A stretch of 64,000 nt of DNA from Methanoculleus sediminis (GTDB lineage Archaea > Halobacteriota > Methanomicrobia > Methanomicrobiales > Methanoculleaceae): assembly GCF_001017125.1 (NCBI RefSeq), contig NZ_JXOJ01000008.1, positions 142,976-206,975 of the forward strand, given 5' to 3'. The translations under genes were made by a program, and so were the position numbers. Within the stretch, counting starts at the first letter, position 1. Every line of letters starts with the position of its first letter. The notes under the pieces are model-generated. The model did not search any database. It saw nothing but the letters and a program-made list of their open reading frames with translations, and was not told the origin of the DNA. This document shows positions 1 through 9,392 of this stretch, in pieces.

Positions 1-34
1 AAGACTACACATCCACATACGGATGGAGAGACCT

Positions 35-1021
35 ATGAAATCACTGACCGCAATTCTTCTGGCCGTGGCCCTCGTCGCGGCGTTCACGTTCGTAAGCGGG
101 TGCACCGGCACCGGGACCGGCGATGTAACGCAGCTCCGGATCGGCTACCAGCCGAGCACCCACCAGGTTTCCCACACCACCGCGATGGAGAAAGGGTGGT
201 GGCAGGAAGACCTCGAACCGCTCGGCATCACGCAGGTGACCGACTACGAGTTCGGCACCGGCGCTCCCGAGATGCAGGCGATGCTTGCCGGCGACCTGGA
301 TATCGCCTTCGTCGGCGCCGCCCCGTTCGTCGCGGCCGTGAGCAGCGGGCTTGACGCCAAGATCGTTGCCGCGGTGCAGACTCAAGGATCCGACCTGGTG
401 CTCAGAACCGAGGTTCCGTACTCGACCCCCGCCGACCTCGTCGGCAAGAAGATCGCCACCTTCCCGCCGGGAACAATCCAGGACACCATCCTCAGAACCT
501 GGCTGCAGGAGAACGGCGTCGACCCCGCAAGCGTCGAGATCATCGCCATGGATCCCGGCGCCGCCACCACCGCCATCTCGGCGGGCCAGGTCGACGGCGT
601 CTTCCTGCCCCACCCGTCCCCGGCCATCATCGCGGCGGAGGGCACGGGAAGAACCGTGGTTAAATCGGGCGAGATGATGAAAGATCACGCGTGCTGCGTC
701 ATGGTTGCAAGCGGCTCCCTGATCCGCGACCACCCCGAGATCGTCGAACAGGTCGTGAAGACGCACGTCAGGGCGACGGAGTACAACCTCGAACACCCAG
801 ACGAGGCCGCATCCATCTATGCCGGGAAGACCGGACAGAACGTCGAGACCGTGAAGGCATCCTTCAGGGACTGGGACGGCACCTGGACCGCCGACCCGCA
901 CGTCATCACGACGTCGGTCGTCGAGTACACCGAGCTCCAGTACGAACTCGGCTACATCAGCAACCCCCTCACGGAAGACGATCTCTTCGACTTCTCGTTC
1001 TACGATAAGGCCCGGGCATAA
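35..1021 (+). CDS. ABC transporter substrate-binding lipoprotein (SsuA/TauA/NrtA-like)
   Basis: Solute-binding component of an ABC importer of the nitrate/sulfonate/taurine type. The first 25 residues form a lipoprotein signal: Met-Lys, a hydrophobic core, then a lipobox ending SGC, so the mature protein should be tethered outside the membrane. The rest (about 300 residues, the usual length) has the family's two-lobed pattern with GYQPSTH near the N-terminus and GAAPFV in the ligand region. ATG at 35 is preferred over the in-frame ATG at 23 because GGAG lies 6 nt before 35. The permease and ATPase genes follow. The substrate cannot be told from sequence; sulfonate, nitrate, thiamine-precursor and metal-related ligands all occur in this family. 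Confidence 0.88.
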   Translation: MKSLTAILLAVALVAAFTFVSGCTGTGTGDVTQLRIGYQPSTHQVSHTTAMEKGWWQEDLEPLGITQVTDYEFGTGAPEMQAMLAGDLDIAFVGAAPFVAAVSSGLDAKIVAAVQTQGSDLVLRTEVPYSTPADLVGKKIATFPPGTIQDTILRTWLQENGVDPASVEIIAMDPGAATTAISAGQVDGVFLPHPSPAIIAAEGTGRTVVKSGEMMKDHACCVMVASGSLIRDHPEIVEQVVKTHVRATEYNLEHPDEAASIYAGKTGQNVETVKASFRDWDGTWTADPHVITTSVVEYTELQYELGYISNPLTEDDLFDFSFYDKARA

Positions 1022-1151
1022 CCCGGGAACCTTACCCGTTTCCCTCCCCAAAAGTATCTTTTATGGGCGTGCCGATGAAATACTGGAGAATCGCCCGGGG
1101 TGAACCGGGCCTCATCCTGCTTCGGCAACAACCAGGCAACGGAATGAAGAC

Positions 1152-1928
1152 ATGAACAGACAGACACAGAAACGACTCCTCGGCATCGCAGCACTCGTCG
1201 TCGCTGCTGCGCTCTGGCAGATCGTCGCCGAATACGTGGTGGGACGATCCTTCATCCTCCCGAGCGTCACCGACGTCGCCGGCGCATTCGTAAACCTCCT
1301 CGAGTCCGGCACCCTCGTTGCCGACATCGTAGTAAGTTTGGAGCATTTCGGAATAGGACTCCTCGCAGCGCTCCTTCTCGGCGTCCCCATAGGGATCCTC
1401 ATGGGATGGTTCCGGGTCGCGGACTTCCTGCTCGACCCGATCATCGAGATCCTCCGCCCCATACCGCCGCTCGCCTGGATCCCGTTCGCCATCATCTGGT
1501 TCGGGCTCACCACCCAGGCGGCCGGCTTCGTCATCTTCGTAGGGGCGTTCTTCCCGATCCTGACCGCGACCTACGCCGCGTTCCGGTCCGTCCCGAAGGT
1601 CTTCGTCGAGGCGGGCAAGGTGCTCGGGTGCGACACGTCGCTCGAGTTGATCCGCCACGTCGCCCTTCCCGCCGCCGTCCCGGCGATAGCATCCGGCATC
1701 AGGATCGCCATGGGCGTCGGGTGGATGTGTCTCGTGGCCGCCGAGATGTTCGGCGTCTCCCGGTCGGGGCTCGGCTACCAGCTCTGGCATAACTACTACC
1801 TCCACCAGATGCCCAACGTCGTTGTCTACATGCTGATCCTCGGGTTTGCAGGTCTCATCATCGACCGCATCTTCCGGAACTACGTCGACCAGAGGCTCCT
1901 GCGGTGGCATGCAGGGGAGGTGGCCTAG
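1152..1928 (+). CDS. ABC transporter permease (SsuC/TauC-like)
   Basis: Membrane subunit of the SsuA/TauA-type importer. About six hydrophobic segments are visible. The conserved cytoplasmic EAA loop is present around residues 155-180 (EAGKVLGC followed by a VALPAAVP-like stretch), which contacts the ATPase. The 258-residue length is normal. It lies 130 bp after the binding-protein gene, and an AAAAGTATCTTTTA stretch near 1048-1062 could be its own TATA box, so it may be transcribed separately as well as with the upstream gene. The ATPase gene starts 2 nt after its stop. Confidence 0.9.
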   Translation: MNRQTQKRLLGIAALVVAAALWQIVAEYVVGRSFILPSVTDVAGAFVNLLESGTLVADIVVSLEHFGIGLLAALLLGVPIGILMGWFRVADFLLDPIIEILRPIPPLAWIPFAIIWFGLTTQAAGFVIFVGAFFPILTATYAAFRSVPKVFVEAGKVLGCDTSLELIRHVALPAAVPAIASGIRIAMGVGWMCLVAAEMFGVSRSGLGYQLWHNYYLHQMPNVVVYMLILGFAGLIIDRIFRNYVDQRLLRWHAGEVA

Positions 1929-1929
1929 A

Positions 1930-2691
1930 ATGAGCGGGGTTACGATACGCGATCTCGGCAAGGCCTTCCCGAAAGAGGACGGCACCGCGACACAGGCGCT
2001 CGAGGGCGTCGACCTGGAGATCGGCGATACGGAGTTCATCTGCCTGGTCGGGCCGTCGGGATGCGGGAAGACGACGCTTCTCCGGATCATCGCCGGGCTC
2101 GAGACCGCGACCACCGGGGCCGTGACCGTCGACGGCCGCGCGGTCACCGGCCCGGACCCGAAGCGGGGGATGGTATTCCAGGAGTACTCCCTCTTCCCCT
2201 GGCGGCGGGTGATCGACAACGTCGCCTTCGGCCTCGAGATGAAAGGCGTCGGCAAGGAGGAGCGCCGGCGGACGGCGGACCGCTACATCGAGATGGTCGG
2301 CCTCTCCCAGTTCCGGGACGCCTACCCCTACGAACTCTCCGGCGGGATGCGACAGCGCGTGGCGATCGCGAGAGCGCTCGCAAACGACCCCGACGTCCTC
2401 CTCATGGACGAACCGTTCGGGGCGCTGGACGCCCAGACCCGGAACAGGATGCAGAAAGAACTCCTCTCCCTCTGGGACCAGACGAAGAAGACGATCGTCT
2501 TCGTCACCCACAGCGTCGACGAAGCGGTCTACCTCGCCAGCAGGATCGTCGTCCTCTCGCCGCGGCCGGGATCCATCCGGGAGATCATCGAGATCCCCTG
2601 GCCGCACCCGCGGGACCGCACCAGTGCAGAGTTCGCAGAAGTCCGGCGACGGGTGCTCCGGATGATCGACGAGACCGAAAACGCCCAGTAA
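1930..2691 (+). CDS. ABC transporter ATP-binding protein (SsuB/NrtD-like)
   Basis: ATPase that powers the importer encoded with the two preceding genes. Walker A GPSGCGKTT is near residue 40, the ABC signature reads LSGGMRQR, Walker B is LLMDEPFGALD, and the switch His sits in VTHSVDEA. Length is 253 residues. A longer reading from 1846 exists but its N-terminal part is not ABC-like; the ATG at 1930, just after the permease stop, gives a standard start. Substrate unknown, as for the binding protein. Confidence 0.9.
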   Translation: MSGVTIRDLGKAFPKEDGTATQALEGVDLEIGDTEFICLVGPSGCGKTTLLRIIAGLETATTGAVTVDGRAVTGPDPKRGMVFQEYSLFPWRRVIDNVAFGLEMKGVGKEERRRTADRYIEMVGLSQFRDAYPYELSGGMRQRVAIARALANDPDVLLMDEPFGALDAQTRNRMQKELLSLWDQTKKTIVFVTHSVDEAVYLASRIVVLSPRPGSIREIIEIPWPHPRDRTSAEFAEVRRRVLRMIDETENAQ

Positions 2692-2752
2692 GGTTTATTA
2701 GAGGACATCTCCATTTTATAAAGCACTCAAAGATCGGCAGGAGTTTTTAACG

Positions 2753-3265
2753 ATGGTACGAAAACCAGCGAAGATGTACAGGAATCTCGCAAAGAAAGCA
2801 TATACACGCAGGGAATACATGGGCGGCGTGCCGGGCAGCAAGATCGTGCAGTTCGATATGGGCAACCTCACCGAGGAGTACCCGGTCGAACTCTCCATCG
2901 TCGTCGACGAGGCCTGCCAGATACGCCACACGGCTCTCGAGGCCGCCCGTATCGGTATCAACCGGCAGCTCCAGAAGGAGGTCGGGAGGGCAAACTTCCA
3001 CTTAAAGATCCGGACCTTCCCGCACCACGTTCTCCGTGAGAACAAGCAGGCAACCGGCGCAGGTGCGGACCGTGTCTCGGAAGGCATGCGCCTCGCCTTC
3101 GGGAAGGCCGTCGGCACCGCGGCGCGGGTTGAGAGAGGCCAGAAGGTCTTCTCCGTCTGGACGAGCCCGCAGTACGTCGAGAAGGCCAAGGCCTCGCTCA
3201 AGCGCGGCACATACAAACTTCCGTCTCCCGCAAGAATCGTCGAAGAGCGGGCGCCGGCAGCATAA
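2753..3265 (+). CDS. rpl10e: 50S ribosomal protein L10e (uL16)
   Basis: Large-subunit ribosomal protein of the archaeal/eukaryotic L10e family, equivalent to bacterial L16. It binds 23S rRNA near the A site and central protuberance. The protein begins [10 protein letters not shown] and is 170 residues, typical for archaeal L10e. A TTTTATAAAG box at about 2712-2721 and a GGCAGGAG ribosome-binding site precede the start. It is a single-gene unit between the ABC transporter and the fumarase operon. Confidence 0.95.
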   Translation: MVRKPAKMYRNLAKKAYTRREYMGGVPGSKIVQFDMGNLTEEYPVELSIVVDEACQIRHTALEAARIGINRQLQKEVGRANFHLKIRTFPHHVLRENKQATGAGADRVSEGMRLAFGKAVGTAARVERGQKVFSVWTSPQYVEKAKASLKRGTYKLPSPARIVEERAPAA

Positions 3266-3339
3266 ACCCGCATCACTTCCCATCTTTTTTCCGGGGAACT
3301 CCCCGCAGGCGGCGTATCCGCTACCGGGGGAAATATAGG

Positions 3340-3347
3340 TATTTATA
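3340..3347 (+). promoter_or_regulatory. TATA box of the fumarase-kor-suc-dacZ operon
   Basis: TATTTATA centred about 24 nt before the ATG at 3368. That spacing would put the transcription start on or next to the A of the start codon, so the operon mRNA is predicted to be leaderless. No Shine-Dalgarno sequence is visible before 3368. Confidence 0.55.
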
Positions 3348-3367
3348 GTCTCTTCCCACCAGTATAC

Positions 3368-4207
3368 ATGATGGTTAATCCGGCAGATCCGACGCTTTCG
3401 GACGCACTTGCAGACGCCACAGAGAGAGCACTCCTGGAGGCCGAGATCCGGCTGCCCCCCGATGTGCTCGCGGCGCTCCGGGGGGCGGCGGCGGCCGAGA
3501 GGGACGAGATCGCACGCCGGGAACTCGGCAATATCCTGGAGAACATCGCGCTCGCAGAAGAACGGCGGGTGCCGATCTGCCAGGATACCGGCGTGCCGGC
3601 GGTCTACCTCACCCTCCCGCCCGACGTCCCGTTCACCCCTGCCCTCTTTGAAGGAGTGCGGGAAGGGGTGCAGAGGGCGACGGCCGCGATCCCCCTCCGC
3701 CCGAACGTCGTCGACCCCCTTACCCGGGAGAACTCCGGCGACAACACCGGTGTGGGGATGCCTGCAGTCCACGTGACGCCCGGGGAGAGGCTCACGGTGA
3801 CGGTTCTCCCGAAAGGCGCGGGTTCGGAGAACGTCTCGAGGATCGGGATGCTCCTCCCCTCGCAGGCAGGGGAGATCCCCCGCTTCGTCGCCGAGACGAT
3901 GCTCCTTGCGGGAGGGAAGCCCTGCCCGCCCGTGATCCTCGGCGTCGGGATCGGCGGGACGTTCGATATGGCGGCCGCGCTTGCAAAGGAAGCGCTCCTC
4001 CTCCCGGTGGATACCATGGACGACTACGAACAGGAACTCTGCGACGCGGTCAACGCCCTCGGGATCGGGCCGATGGGACTTGGGGGCGACACGACGGCGC
4101 TCGCAGTGAAGGTGAAACGCGCCGGCTGCCACACCGCGTCCCTCCCGGTGGCGGTGAACGTGCAGTGCTGGGCATGCCGGCGGGCGACCGTGGAGGTGAA
4201 GCGGTGA
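3368..4207 (+). CDS. Fumarate hydratase (class I), alpha subunit
   Basis: Two-subunit class I fumarase catalysing fumarate + water <-> malate with an oxygen-sensitive [4Fe-4S] cluster. The alpha chain (279 residues) carries the likely cluster cysteines in CQDTGVP (about residue 68), in GCHTASLP and in the C-terminal CWAC. ENSGDNTG is a conserved active-site stretch. It overlaps the beta subunit by GTGA. In methanogens this enzyme works in the partial reductive TCA branch; the genes for the following steps are directly downstream. L-tartrate dehydratase is a related alternative, but the context favours fumarase. Confidence 0.9.
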   Translation: MMVNPADPTLSDALADATERALLEAEIRLPPDVLAALRGAAAAERDEIARRELGNILENIALAEERRVPICQDTGVPAVYLTLPPDVPFTPALFEGVREGVQRATAAIPLRPNVVDPLTRENSGDNTGVGMPAVHVTPGERLTVTVLPKGAGSENVSRIGMLLPSQAGEIPRFVAETMLLAGGKPCPPVILGVGIGGTFDMAAALAKEALLLPVDTMDDYEQELCDAVNALGIGPMGLGGDTTALAVKVKRAGCHTASLPVAVNVQCWACRRATVEVKR

Positions 4208-4761
4208 ACCTCACGACACCGCTCGGCGACGAGGTGCTCGACCTCCGGGCGGGCGATACGGTCACGCTCTCGGGGACGATCTACACCGCACGGGACGAAG
4301 CCCACCTGCGGATGATGGAAGAAGGCATCCCCTTCGATCCGGAGGGCGCCGCGGTCTACCACTGCGGCCCGGTGGTGCAGGACGGCCGGCTCGTCGTCGC
4401 CGGCCCCACGACGTCCGCCAGGATGAACAGGCTCTCGGGATTCCTCATCGACGCGGGCGTCCGCGCCCTCGTCGGCAAAGGCGGCATGGGGCCGGAGGTG
4501 GTCGAACAACTCCGGGGGCGCGGAGTCTACCTCGCGCTCACGGGCGGGTGCGCCGCGCTCGCCGCAGCCCGAATGACCCTTAAAGGGGTCTATTTCGAAG
4601 ACCTCGGCATGGCCGAGGCGGTATGGGTCATCGAAGCCGATCACCTGCCCCTCACGGTCGGGATCGACGCCCACGGCGGCGATCTCTTCCGCGCCGTACG
4701 CGAGAAAGCGAAAACACAATTTCACCAGCGATTCAATACTAAGCAGGATACCGTCTCATGA
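4204..4761 (+). CDS. Fumarate hydratase (class I), beta subunit
   Basis: C-terminal (beta) domain partner of the preceding subunit. It shows the family's GPTTSARM and GKGGMGP motifs that help bind the dicarboxylate. GTG at 4204 is chosen because it forms a 4-nt GTGA overlap with the alpha-subunit stop and starts at the conserved LTTPLGDEV region; the reading frame is open further upstream to 4165 but that stretch is inside the alpha gene. The 185-residue product has normal length. Its own stop overlaps the start of the ferredoxin subunit by ATGA. Confidence 0.88.
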   Translation: MNLTTPLGDEVLDLRAGDTVTLSGTIYTARDEAHLRMMEEGIPFDPEGAAVYHCGPVVQDGRLVVAGPTTSARMNRLSGFLIDAGVRALVGKGGMGPEVVEQLRGRGVYLALTGGCAALAAARMTLKGVYFEDLGMAEAVWVIEADHLPLTVGIDAHGGDLFRAVREKAKTQFHQRFNTKQDTVS

Positions 4762-5030
4762 AACTCGTCATCGATGAAAGCCGCTGCAAAGGATGCAACC
4801 TCTGCGTGCTGGTCTGCCCCTACGGTATATTTCGGGAGGGAACGGAGCTCAACAGCCGGGGAATCGTCGCCCCGGTCCTCGACCGCCCCGAACGGTGCAC
4901 GAACTGCAGGCTGCAGGCCCTCTACGGCAGGATGCTCTGCGGGGTCTGCCACATGATCTGCCCCGACCAGGCCATCTCCTGGGTCGAGGAGAAGCCGTTC
5001 GAACCGCACAAAGTGGAGGTGGAGTTTTGA
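4758..5030 (+). CDS. korD: 2-oxoglutarate:ferredoxin oxidoreductase, delta (ferredoxin) subunit
   Basis: Small 90-residue protein with two [4Fe-4S] sites: CKGCNLCVLVCP near the N-terminus and a second set CTNC / CGVCHMICP. It passes electrons between the thiamine-bound reaction intermediate in the alpha/beta subunits and external ferredoxin. It overlaps the fumarase beta stop (ATGA) and the next gene (TTGA). The gene order D-A-B-C and the following sucCD genes support 2-oxoglutarate rather than pyruvate or ketoisovalerate as substrate. Confidence 0.88.
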   Translation: MKLVIDESRCKGCNLCVLVCPYGIFREGTELNSRGIVAPVLDRPERCTNCRLQALYGRMLCGVCHMICPDQAISWVEEKPFEPHKVEVEF

Positions 5031-6127
5031 GCAGGACCGAGTTCATGCAGGGGAACGCCGCCTGCGCTGAAGGCGCGCTCGCCGCAGGGTGCAGGTTCTT
5101 CGGCGGCTACCCGATCACGCCGTCGACCGAGATAGCCGAGGCCATGGCCCGGAAACTCCCGAAGGCCGGCGGAGTCTTCATCTCCATGGAGGACGAACTC
5201 GCGAGCATCGCCGCGGTCATCGGCGCCGCCTGGACGGGGGCGAGAGCCATGACCGCGACGAGCGGGCCCGGGTTCTCGCTGATGATGGAGAACATCGGTT
5301 ACGCGGCCATGACCGAGACGCCGTGCGTCGTCGTCAACATCCAGCGCGGCGGCCCGAGCACCGGGCAGCCGACGCGGGCGGCGCAGGGCGACATGCTCCA
5401 GTGCCGGTTCGGGTCGCACGGCGACTACAGCACCATCGCGCTCACCCCGAACTCCGTCCAGGAGATGTTCGACCTGACCGCAAAAGCGTTCGATCTCGCC
5501 GACCGCTACCGGGTTCCCACCTTCCTGATGTCCGACGAGATCGTCGGCCATATGCGCGAGCGGGTGACCATACCCGGCGCGGTCGAGGTCGAACGCCCCC
5601 GCCCGCTCGCGGAGGGCGCTCTCCCGTTCGAGGCAGGGGACGACGGGACTCCCGGGTTCGCACCCTTCGGCTCGGGGCGGGCCGTCCACGTGACCGGCCT
5701 CACCCACGACGAGCGGGGCTACCCGGACACGACCGATCCCGAGGCGCACGATAAACTCGTGCGCCGTCTGGTCGCAAAGGTCGAGTCGGCACGCCGCGAT
5801 ATCGCCGACTACGAAGTCGTCAACCCCGACGCCGAGACGGTCTTCGTCACCTACGGCCCGCCGTCGCGGACGGTGGAGCAGGTGATGCGCGACCGTCCCG
5901 ACGACTCGATCGGTCATCTGCGTCTCCGGGTCGTCTGGCCGTTCCCGGAGTTCGCCCTCAAGGTCTTCCCGAACGCCAGGACCTTCCTGATGCCGGAACT
6001 GAACATGGGCCAGATGGTGCGGGAGGTCCAGCGTCACGTCGACCAGCCGGTCATCTCCATCCCGAAGATCGGCGGCGAACTGCATACCCCCGCCGAACTC
6101 GTCCGGGTGCTGGAGGCGTACCGATGA
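5027..6127 (+). CDS. korA: 2-oxoglutarate:ferredoxin oxidoreductase, alpha subunit
   Basis: Alpha chain of KGOR, which converts succinyl-CoA + CO2 + reduced ferredoxin to 2-oxoglutarate in the reductive direction. GGYPITPSTEIAE at about residues 25-37 is the family's pyrimidine-binding signature. The start is assigned to TTG at 5027: it overlaps the korD stop by 4 nt and follows GGAGGT at 5015-5020 with a 6-nt gap. ATG at 5045 is the alternative. The product from TTG is 366 residues, normal for the family. The stop overlaps korB by ATGA. Confidence 0.9.
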   Translation: MSRTEFMQGNAACAEGALAAGCRFFGGYPITPSTEIAEAMARKLPKAGGVFISMEDELASIAAVIGAAWTGARAMTATSGPGFSLMMENIGYAAMTETPCVVVNIQRGGPSTGQPTRAAQGDMLQCRFGSHGDYSTIALTPNSVQEMFDLTAKAFDLADRYRVPTFLMSDEIVGHMRERVTIPGAVEVERPRPLAEGALPFEAGDDGTPGFAPFGSGRAVHVTGLTHDERGYPDTTDPEAHDKLVRRLVAKVESARRDIADYEVVNPDAETVFVTYGPPSRTVEQVMRDRPDDSIGHLRLRVVWPFPEFALKVFPNARTFLMPELNMGQMVREVQRHVDQPVISIPKIGGELHTPAELVRVLEAYR

Positions 6128-6912
6128 TCGCGCCCGACTGGTTCCGGGACGACCGCCTGCCGCACATCTACTGCACCGGCTGCGGGAACGGGACGATCAT
6201 CAACTGCACCCTCGCAGGCGTGGAGGAGATGGGCTGGAAACGCAACGAGACGGTCTTCGTCTCCGGAATCGGGTGTTCCTCCCGGGCTCCCGGCTACATC
6301 CTCACCGACTCGCTCCACACCACCCACGGGCGGGCGCTTGCGTTCGCCACCGGCGTGAAGATGGCGCGGCCGGACCTGCACGTCGTCGTCTTCACGGGAG
6401 ACGGCGACCTCGCCGCCATCGGCGGGAACCACTTCATCCACGCCTGCCGCCGGAACGTGGACATGACCGTGGTCTGCATGAACAACCACATCTACGGCAT
6501 GACCGGCGGGCAGGGGAGCCCGACGACCCCGCCGGGGGCGATCTCGACGACGACGCCCTACGGGATGAGCGAACCGGCCTTCGATCTCGCGGAACTCGCC
6601 GTCGCCGCCGGCGCGAACTACGTCGCCCGCTGGACGTCCTACCACGTCAAGGAACTCACGAAGGCCGTCGTGGCCGGGATGCAGACCCCGGGGCTCGCCT
6701 TCATCGAGGCGAGAACCCAGTGCCCGACCAACTACGGCCGCCACAACAAGCTCCGGAGCGTCCCGGCGATGATCGAGCACCTCCGGAGCCACGCGATGCT
6801 TGTTCAGAAGCGTGATCGGCTGGTCGCGGAAGGAAAGCCGATCCCCGAAGGGACGTTCACCGTCGGGGAACTCGTCCGAAGGAGCCGGCCGGCGATGGGG
6901 GTGCAGAGATGA
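6124..6912 (+). CDS. korB: 2-oxoglutarate:ferredoxin oxidoreductase, beta subunit
   Basis: Thiamine-diphosphate-binding beta chain of KGOR, 262 residues. The TPP/Mg motif is visible as GDGDLAAIGGNH followed by MNNHIYGMTGGQ. CTGCGNG near residue 20 and GCSSRAPGY are further conserved segments. It overlaps korA and korC by 4-nt ATGA junctions, so the subunits are likely made in matched amounts. Confidence 0.93.
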   Translation: MIAPDWFRDDRLPHIYCTGCGNGTIINCTLAGVEEMGWKRNETVFVSGIGCSSRAPGYILTDSLHTTHGRALAFATGVKMARPDLHVVVFTGDGDLAAIGGNHFIHACRRNVDMTVVCMNNHIYGMTGGQGSPTTPPGAISTTTPYGMSEPAFDLAELAVAAGANYVARWTSYHVKELTKAVVAGMQTPGLAFIEARTQCPTNYGRHNKLRSVPAMIEHLRSHAMLVQKRDRLVAEGKPIPEGTFTVGELVRRSRPAMGVQR

Positions 6913-7439
6913 GGCACGAGATCAGGTTCTCGGGATACGGCGGGCAGGGGATCATCCTCTCCGCGGTCATCCTCGGACGGGCGGCGGCGCTCTACGACGA
7001 CAAATACGCCGTCCAGACGCAGGTCTACGGCCCGGAGGCGCGGGGCGGCGCCTCGATGGGGCAGGTGGTGATCGACGATGAGCCGATCCTCTACCCCGAG
7101 GTGACCGAGCCGGATATTTACGTCATCATGTCCCAGCAGGGGTTCGAGAAGTACGGGATTCGTGCCGGGATGGATGCGGTCATGCTCCTCGATGCCGACC
7201 TCGTCCGGTCGCGGCCGGACTGCCGCCACTACGAGATCCCGGCGACCGCCGAGGCAAAAGGCGCGCTCGGCCGGGAGATCGTCGCGAACATCGTGATGAT
7301 CGGCGCTCTCGTGACCGCAACCGGGGTCGTGAGCAGGGAGGCGATCGAGCGTGCGGTGCTCGACAGCGTCCCGAAAGGCACCGAAGAACTGAATCAGAAG
7401 GCGTTAAAGAGGGGATTCGAACTCGGAGAACGAGCGTGA
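6909..7439 (+). CDS. korC: 2-oxoglutarate:ferredoxin oxidoreductase, gamma subunit
   Basis: Gamma domain of KGOR, 176 residues, which contacts CoA. Starts MRHEIRFSGYGGQGI, the diagnostic N-terminal glycine motif of OFOR gamma subunits, followed by YGPEARGG. The GTG/ATG choice is clear: ATG at 6909 overlaps the korB stop. A 4-nt gap separates it from sucC. Confidence 0.92.
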   Translation: MRHEIRFSGYGGQGIILSAVILGRAAALYDDKYAVQTQVYGPEARGGASMGQVVIDDEPILYPEVTEPDIYVIMSQQGFEKYGIRAGMDAVMLLDADLVRSRPDCRHYEIPATAEAKGALGREIVANIVMIGALVTATGVVSREAIERAVLDSVPKGTEELNQKALKRGFELGERA

Positions 7440-7443
7440 ACCT

Positions 7444-8529
7444 ATGAAACTACTGGAATACGAGGCAAAACGGGTCTTTGCAGAGTACGGGATACCGGTC
7501 CCGAAAGGGGTCGTCATACGGGCGCCGGAGGAGGTCGCGGCGCACCTGCCGGACCTCGGCGACGGCGTGGTGCTGAAGGCGCAGGTGGACGTCGGCGGGC
7601 GCGGCAAGGCCGGCGGCGTCCTTTTTGCTGACGCAAAGACGGCGGTAGAGACCGCCCGGGAACTCTTCTCCCGGGAGATCAAGGGCGTCCCGGTCGGGGA
7701 GATCCTCGTCGAGGAGCGTCTCCCCATCGAGCACGAGTATTACGTCAGCATCGCCGTCGACCGGTCGAGCAGGCAGCCGGTGGTGCTCTTCGCCGACGCC
7801 GGCGGGGTGGAGATCGAGAAGATGGCAGAAGAGGACGAGTCCGCCGTACGGAGAGTCATCGTATCCCCTCTCCTCTCGGACATCCCGCCGTTTCTGATGC
7901 GGGAACTCCTCGGCGGCGCGCCGAAGGAACTCGCGCCGGTCATCAACAGCCTCTACCACGTATTCCAGGGGAAGGATGCCATGCTCGCGGAGATCAATCC
8001 CCTGGTGACGACGGCGCGGGGGGTCTACGCGGCGGACGCGAAACTGATCGTCGACGACAACGCCCTCGCCCGCCAGGGGATAACCGTCAACCGCGACCTC
8101 TCGGAACGCGAGCGCGAGGCCGAGAAGCATGGGTTCTCCTACGTGGAGCTGGACGGGAGCATCGGGGTCATCGGCAACGGCGCCGGGCTCACGATGTCGA
8201 CGCTCGATCTCATCGAGTTCTACAACGGGCGGGCGGCGAACTTCCTCGACGTCGGGGGCGGCGCCGACCAGGAGCGCGTGATGCACGCCGTCAAACTCGT
8301 CGCGAGCATGCCCGGGGTGAACGTGATCGTCGTCAACCTCCTCGGCGGCATCACCCGGTGCGACGAGGTGGCGAAGGGGATCATCGCCGCCGGCGTCGCG
8401 CCGACGGTCATCGTCCGGATGGCCGGGACGAACGAGGAGGAAGGCCGGCGTCTGCTCGCCGAATGCGGCTACCGGATGCTCGATAGCATGGACACGGCCG
8501 TGAAGGCGGCGATGGAGGTCTCACCATGA
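7444..8529 (+). CDS. sucC: Succinyl-CoA synthetase (ADP-forming), beta subunit
   Basis: ATP-grasp subunit of succinate-CoA ligase: succinate + CoA + ATP <-> succinyl-CoA + ADP + Pi. The N-terminal MKLLEYEAK and KAQVDVGGRGKAGGV (nucleotide loop, about residues 45-60) are typical, as are GNGAGL and LGGITRCDEVA near the C-terminus. Length 361 residues, slightly shorter than E. coli SucC. Supplies succinyl-CoA to the KGOR just upstream. Confidence 0.93.
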   Translation: MKLLEYEAKRVFAEYGIPVPKGVVIRAPEEVAAHLPDLGDGVVLKAQVDVGGRGKAGGVLFADAKTAVETARELFSREIKGVPVGEILVEERLPIEHEYYVSIAVDRSSRQPVVLFADAGGVEIEKMAEEDESAVRRVIVSPLLSDIPPFLMRELLGGAPKELAPVINSLYHVFQGKDAMLAEINPLVTTARGVYAADAKLIVDDNALARQGITVNRDLSEREREAEKHGFSYVELDGSIGVIGNGAGLTMSTLDLIEFYNGRAANFLDVGGGADQERVMHAVKLVASMPGVNVIVVNLLGGITRCDEVAKGIIAAGVAPTVIVRMAGTNEEEGRRLLAECGYRMLDSMDTAVKAAMEVSP

Positions 8530-9392
8530 TCTACGGAGATAAAAATCTCGGCGTGATCGTCCAGAACATCACCGGCAGGCAGGGCACGTTCCACACGGAA
8601 CTGATGAACGCCTACGCCCGCGAGGTCGGGGGACGGGGCGTCGTCGCCGGGGTCGCGCCAGGGAAGGCCGGCCGGGAGGTTCACGGTGTACCCGTCTACA
8701 ACACCGTCAGGGAAGCGCTCGCCGAGCACGAAGCGACCGCAAGCGTCGTCTTCGTCCCGGCAGGCGCCGCCGGCGACGCGGTCATGGAAGCGGCGCACGC
8801 GGGGATCGAGCTTGCGGTCGTCATCACCGAGCACATCCCGGTTCACGACGCTATGTCGGCCATCGCCTACGCGAAACTCCACGACTGCACGGTCATCGGC
8901 CCGAACTGCCCGGGGCTCCTCTCGCCCGGCGAGTGCAAACTCGGGATCATGCCGGCCCATCTCGCCCGCCGCGGCAACGTCGGCGTCGTCTCCCGGAGCG
9001 GCACCCTCACCTACGAGGTGGTCGACGAGCTCACCCGCGCCGGCATCGGCCAGAGCACGGTCGTCGGGATCGGCGGTGACCCGGTGATCGGCCAGACGTT
9101 CGTCGACGTCCTCGCCCGGTTCGAGGAGGATCCCCACACGAAGGCGGTCGTCGTCATCGGCGAGGTGGGCGGCAACCTGGAGGAGGAGGGCGTCCGGTCG
9201 ACCGATCTTCCGGTCGTCACCTACATCGCCGGCGTGAGCGCCCCGCCCGAGAAGAGGATGGGCCACGCGGGCGCGATCATCGAGGGCGGCGAGGGCGACG
9301 CCCGGTCCAAGGTCAGTCGGCTCCGCGCCCTCGAGATCCCCGTCGCGTCCCGTCCTTCGGAGATACCGAAACTGATCCGCGAGGTGTTATGA
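8526..9392 (+). CDS. sucD: Succinyl-CoA synthetase, alpha subunit
   Basis: CoA-binding and phosphohistidine subunit, 288 residues. The Rossmann region near the start holds [18 protein letters not shown] is the CoA/phosphate motif; the catalytic His is in MGHAGAI at about residue 243. ATGA overlaps join it to sucC upstream and to the diadenylate cyclase gene downstream. Confidence 0.94.
   Translation: MIYGDKNLGVIVQNITGRQGTFHTELMNAYAREVGGRGVVAGVAPGKAGREVHGVPVYNTVREALAEHEATASVVFVPAGAAGDAVMEAAHAGIELAVVITEHIPVHDAMSAIAYAKLHDCTVIGPNCPGLLSPGECKLGIMPAHLARRGNVGVVSRSGTLTYEVVDELTRAGIGQSTVVGIGGDPVIGQTFVDVLARFEEDPHTKAVVVIGEVGGNLEEEGVRSTDLPVVTYIAGVSAPPEKRMGHAGAIIEGGEGDARSKVSRLRALEIPVASRPSEIPKLIREVL

Noticed and set aside
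41-1051. Long open frame on the minus strand under the substrate-binding protein, and many similar antisense frames across the window
   Set aside because: High third-position GC makes long opposite-strand frames common. These have Arg/Ala/Gly/His-rich composition, no ribosome-binding site and no recognisable family, and each is opposite a clear gene.
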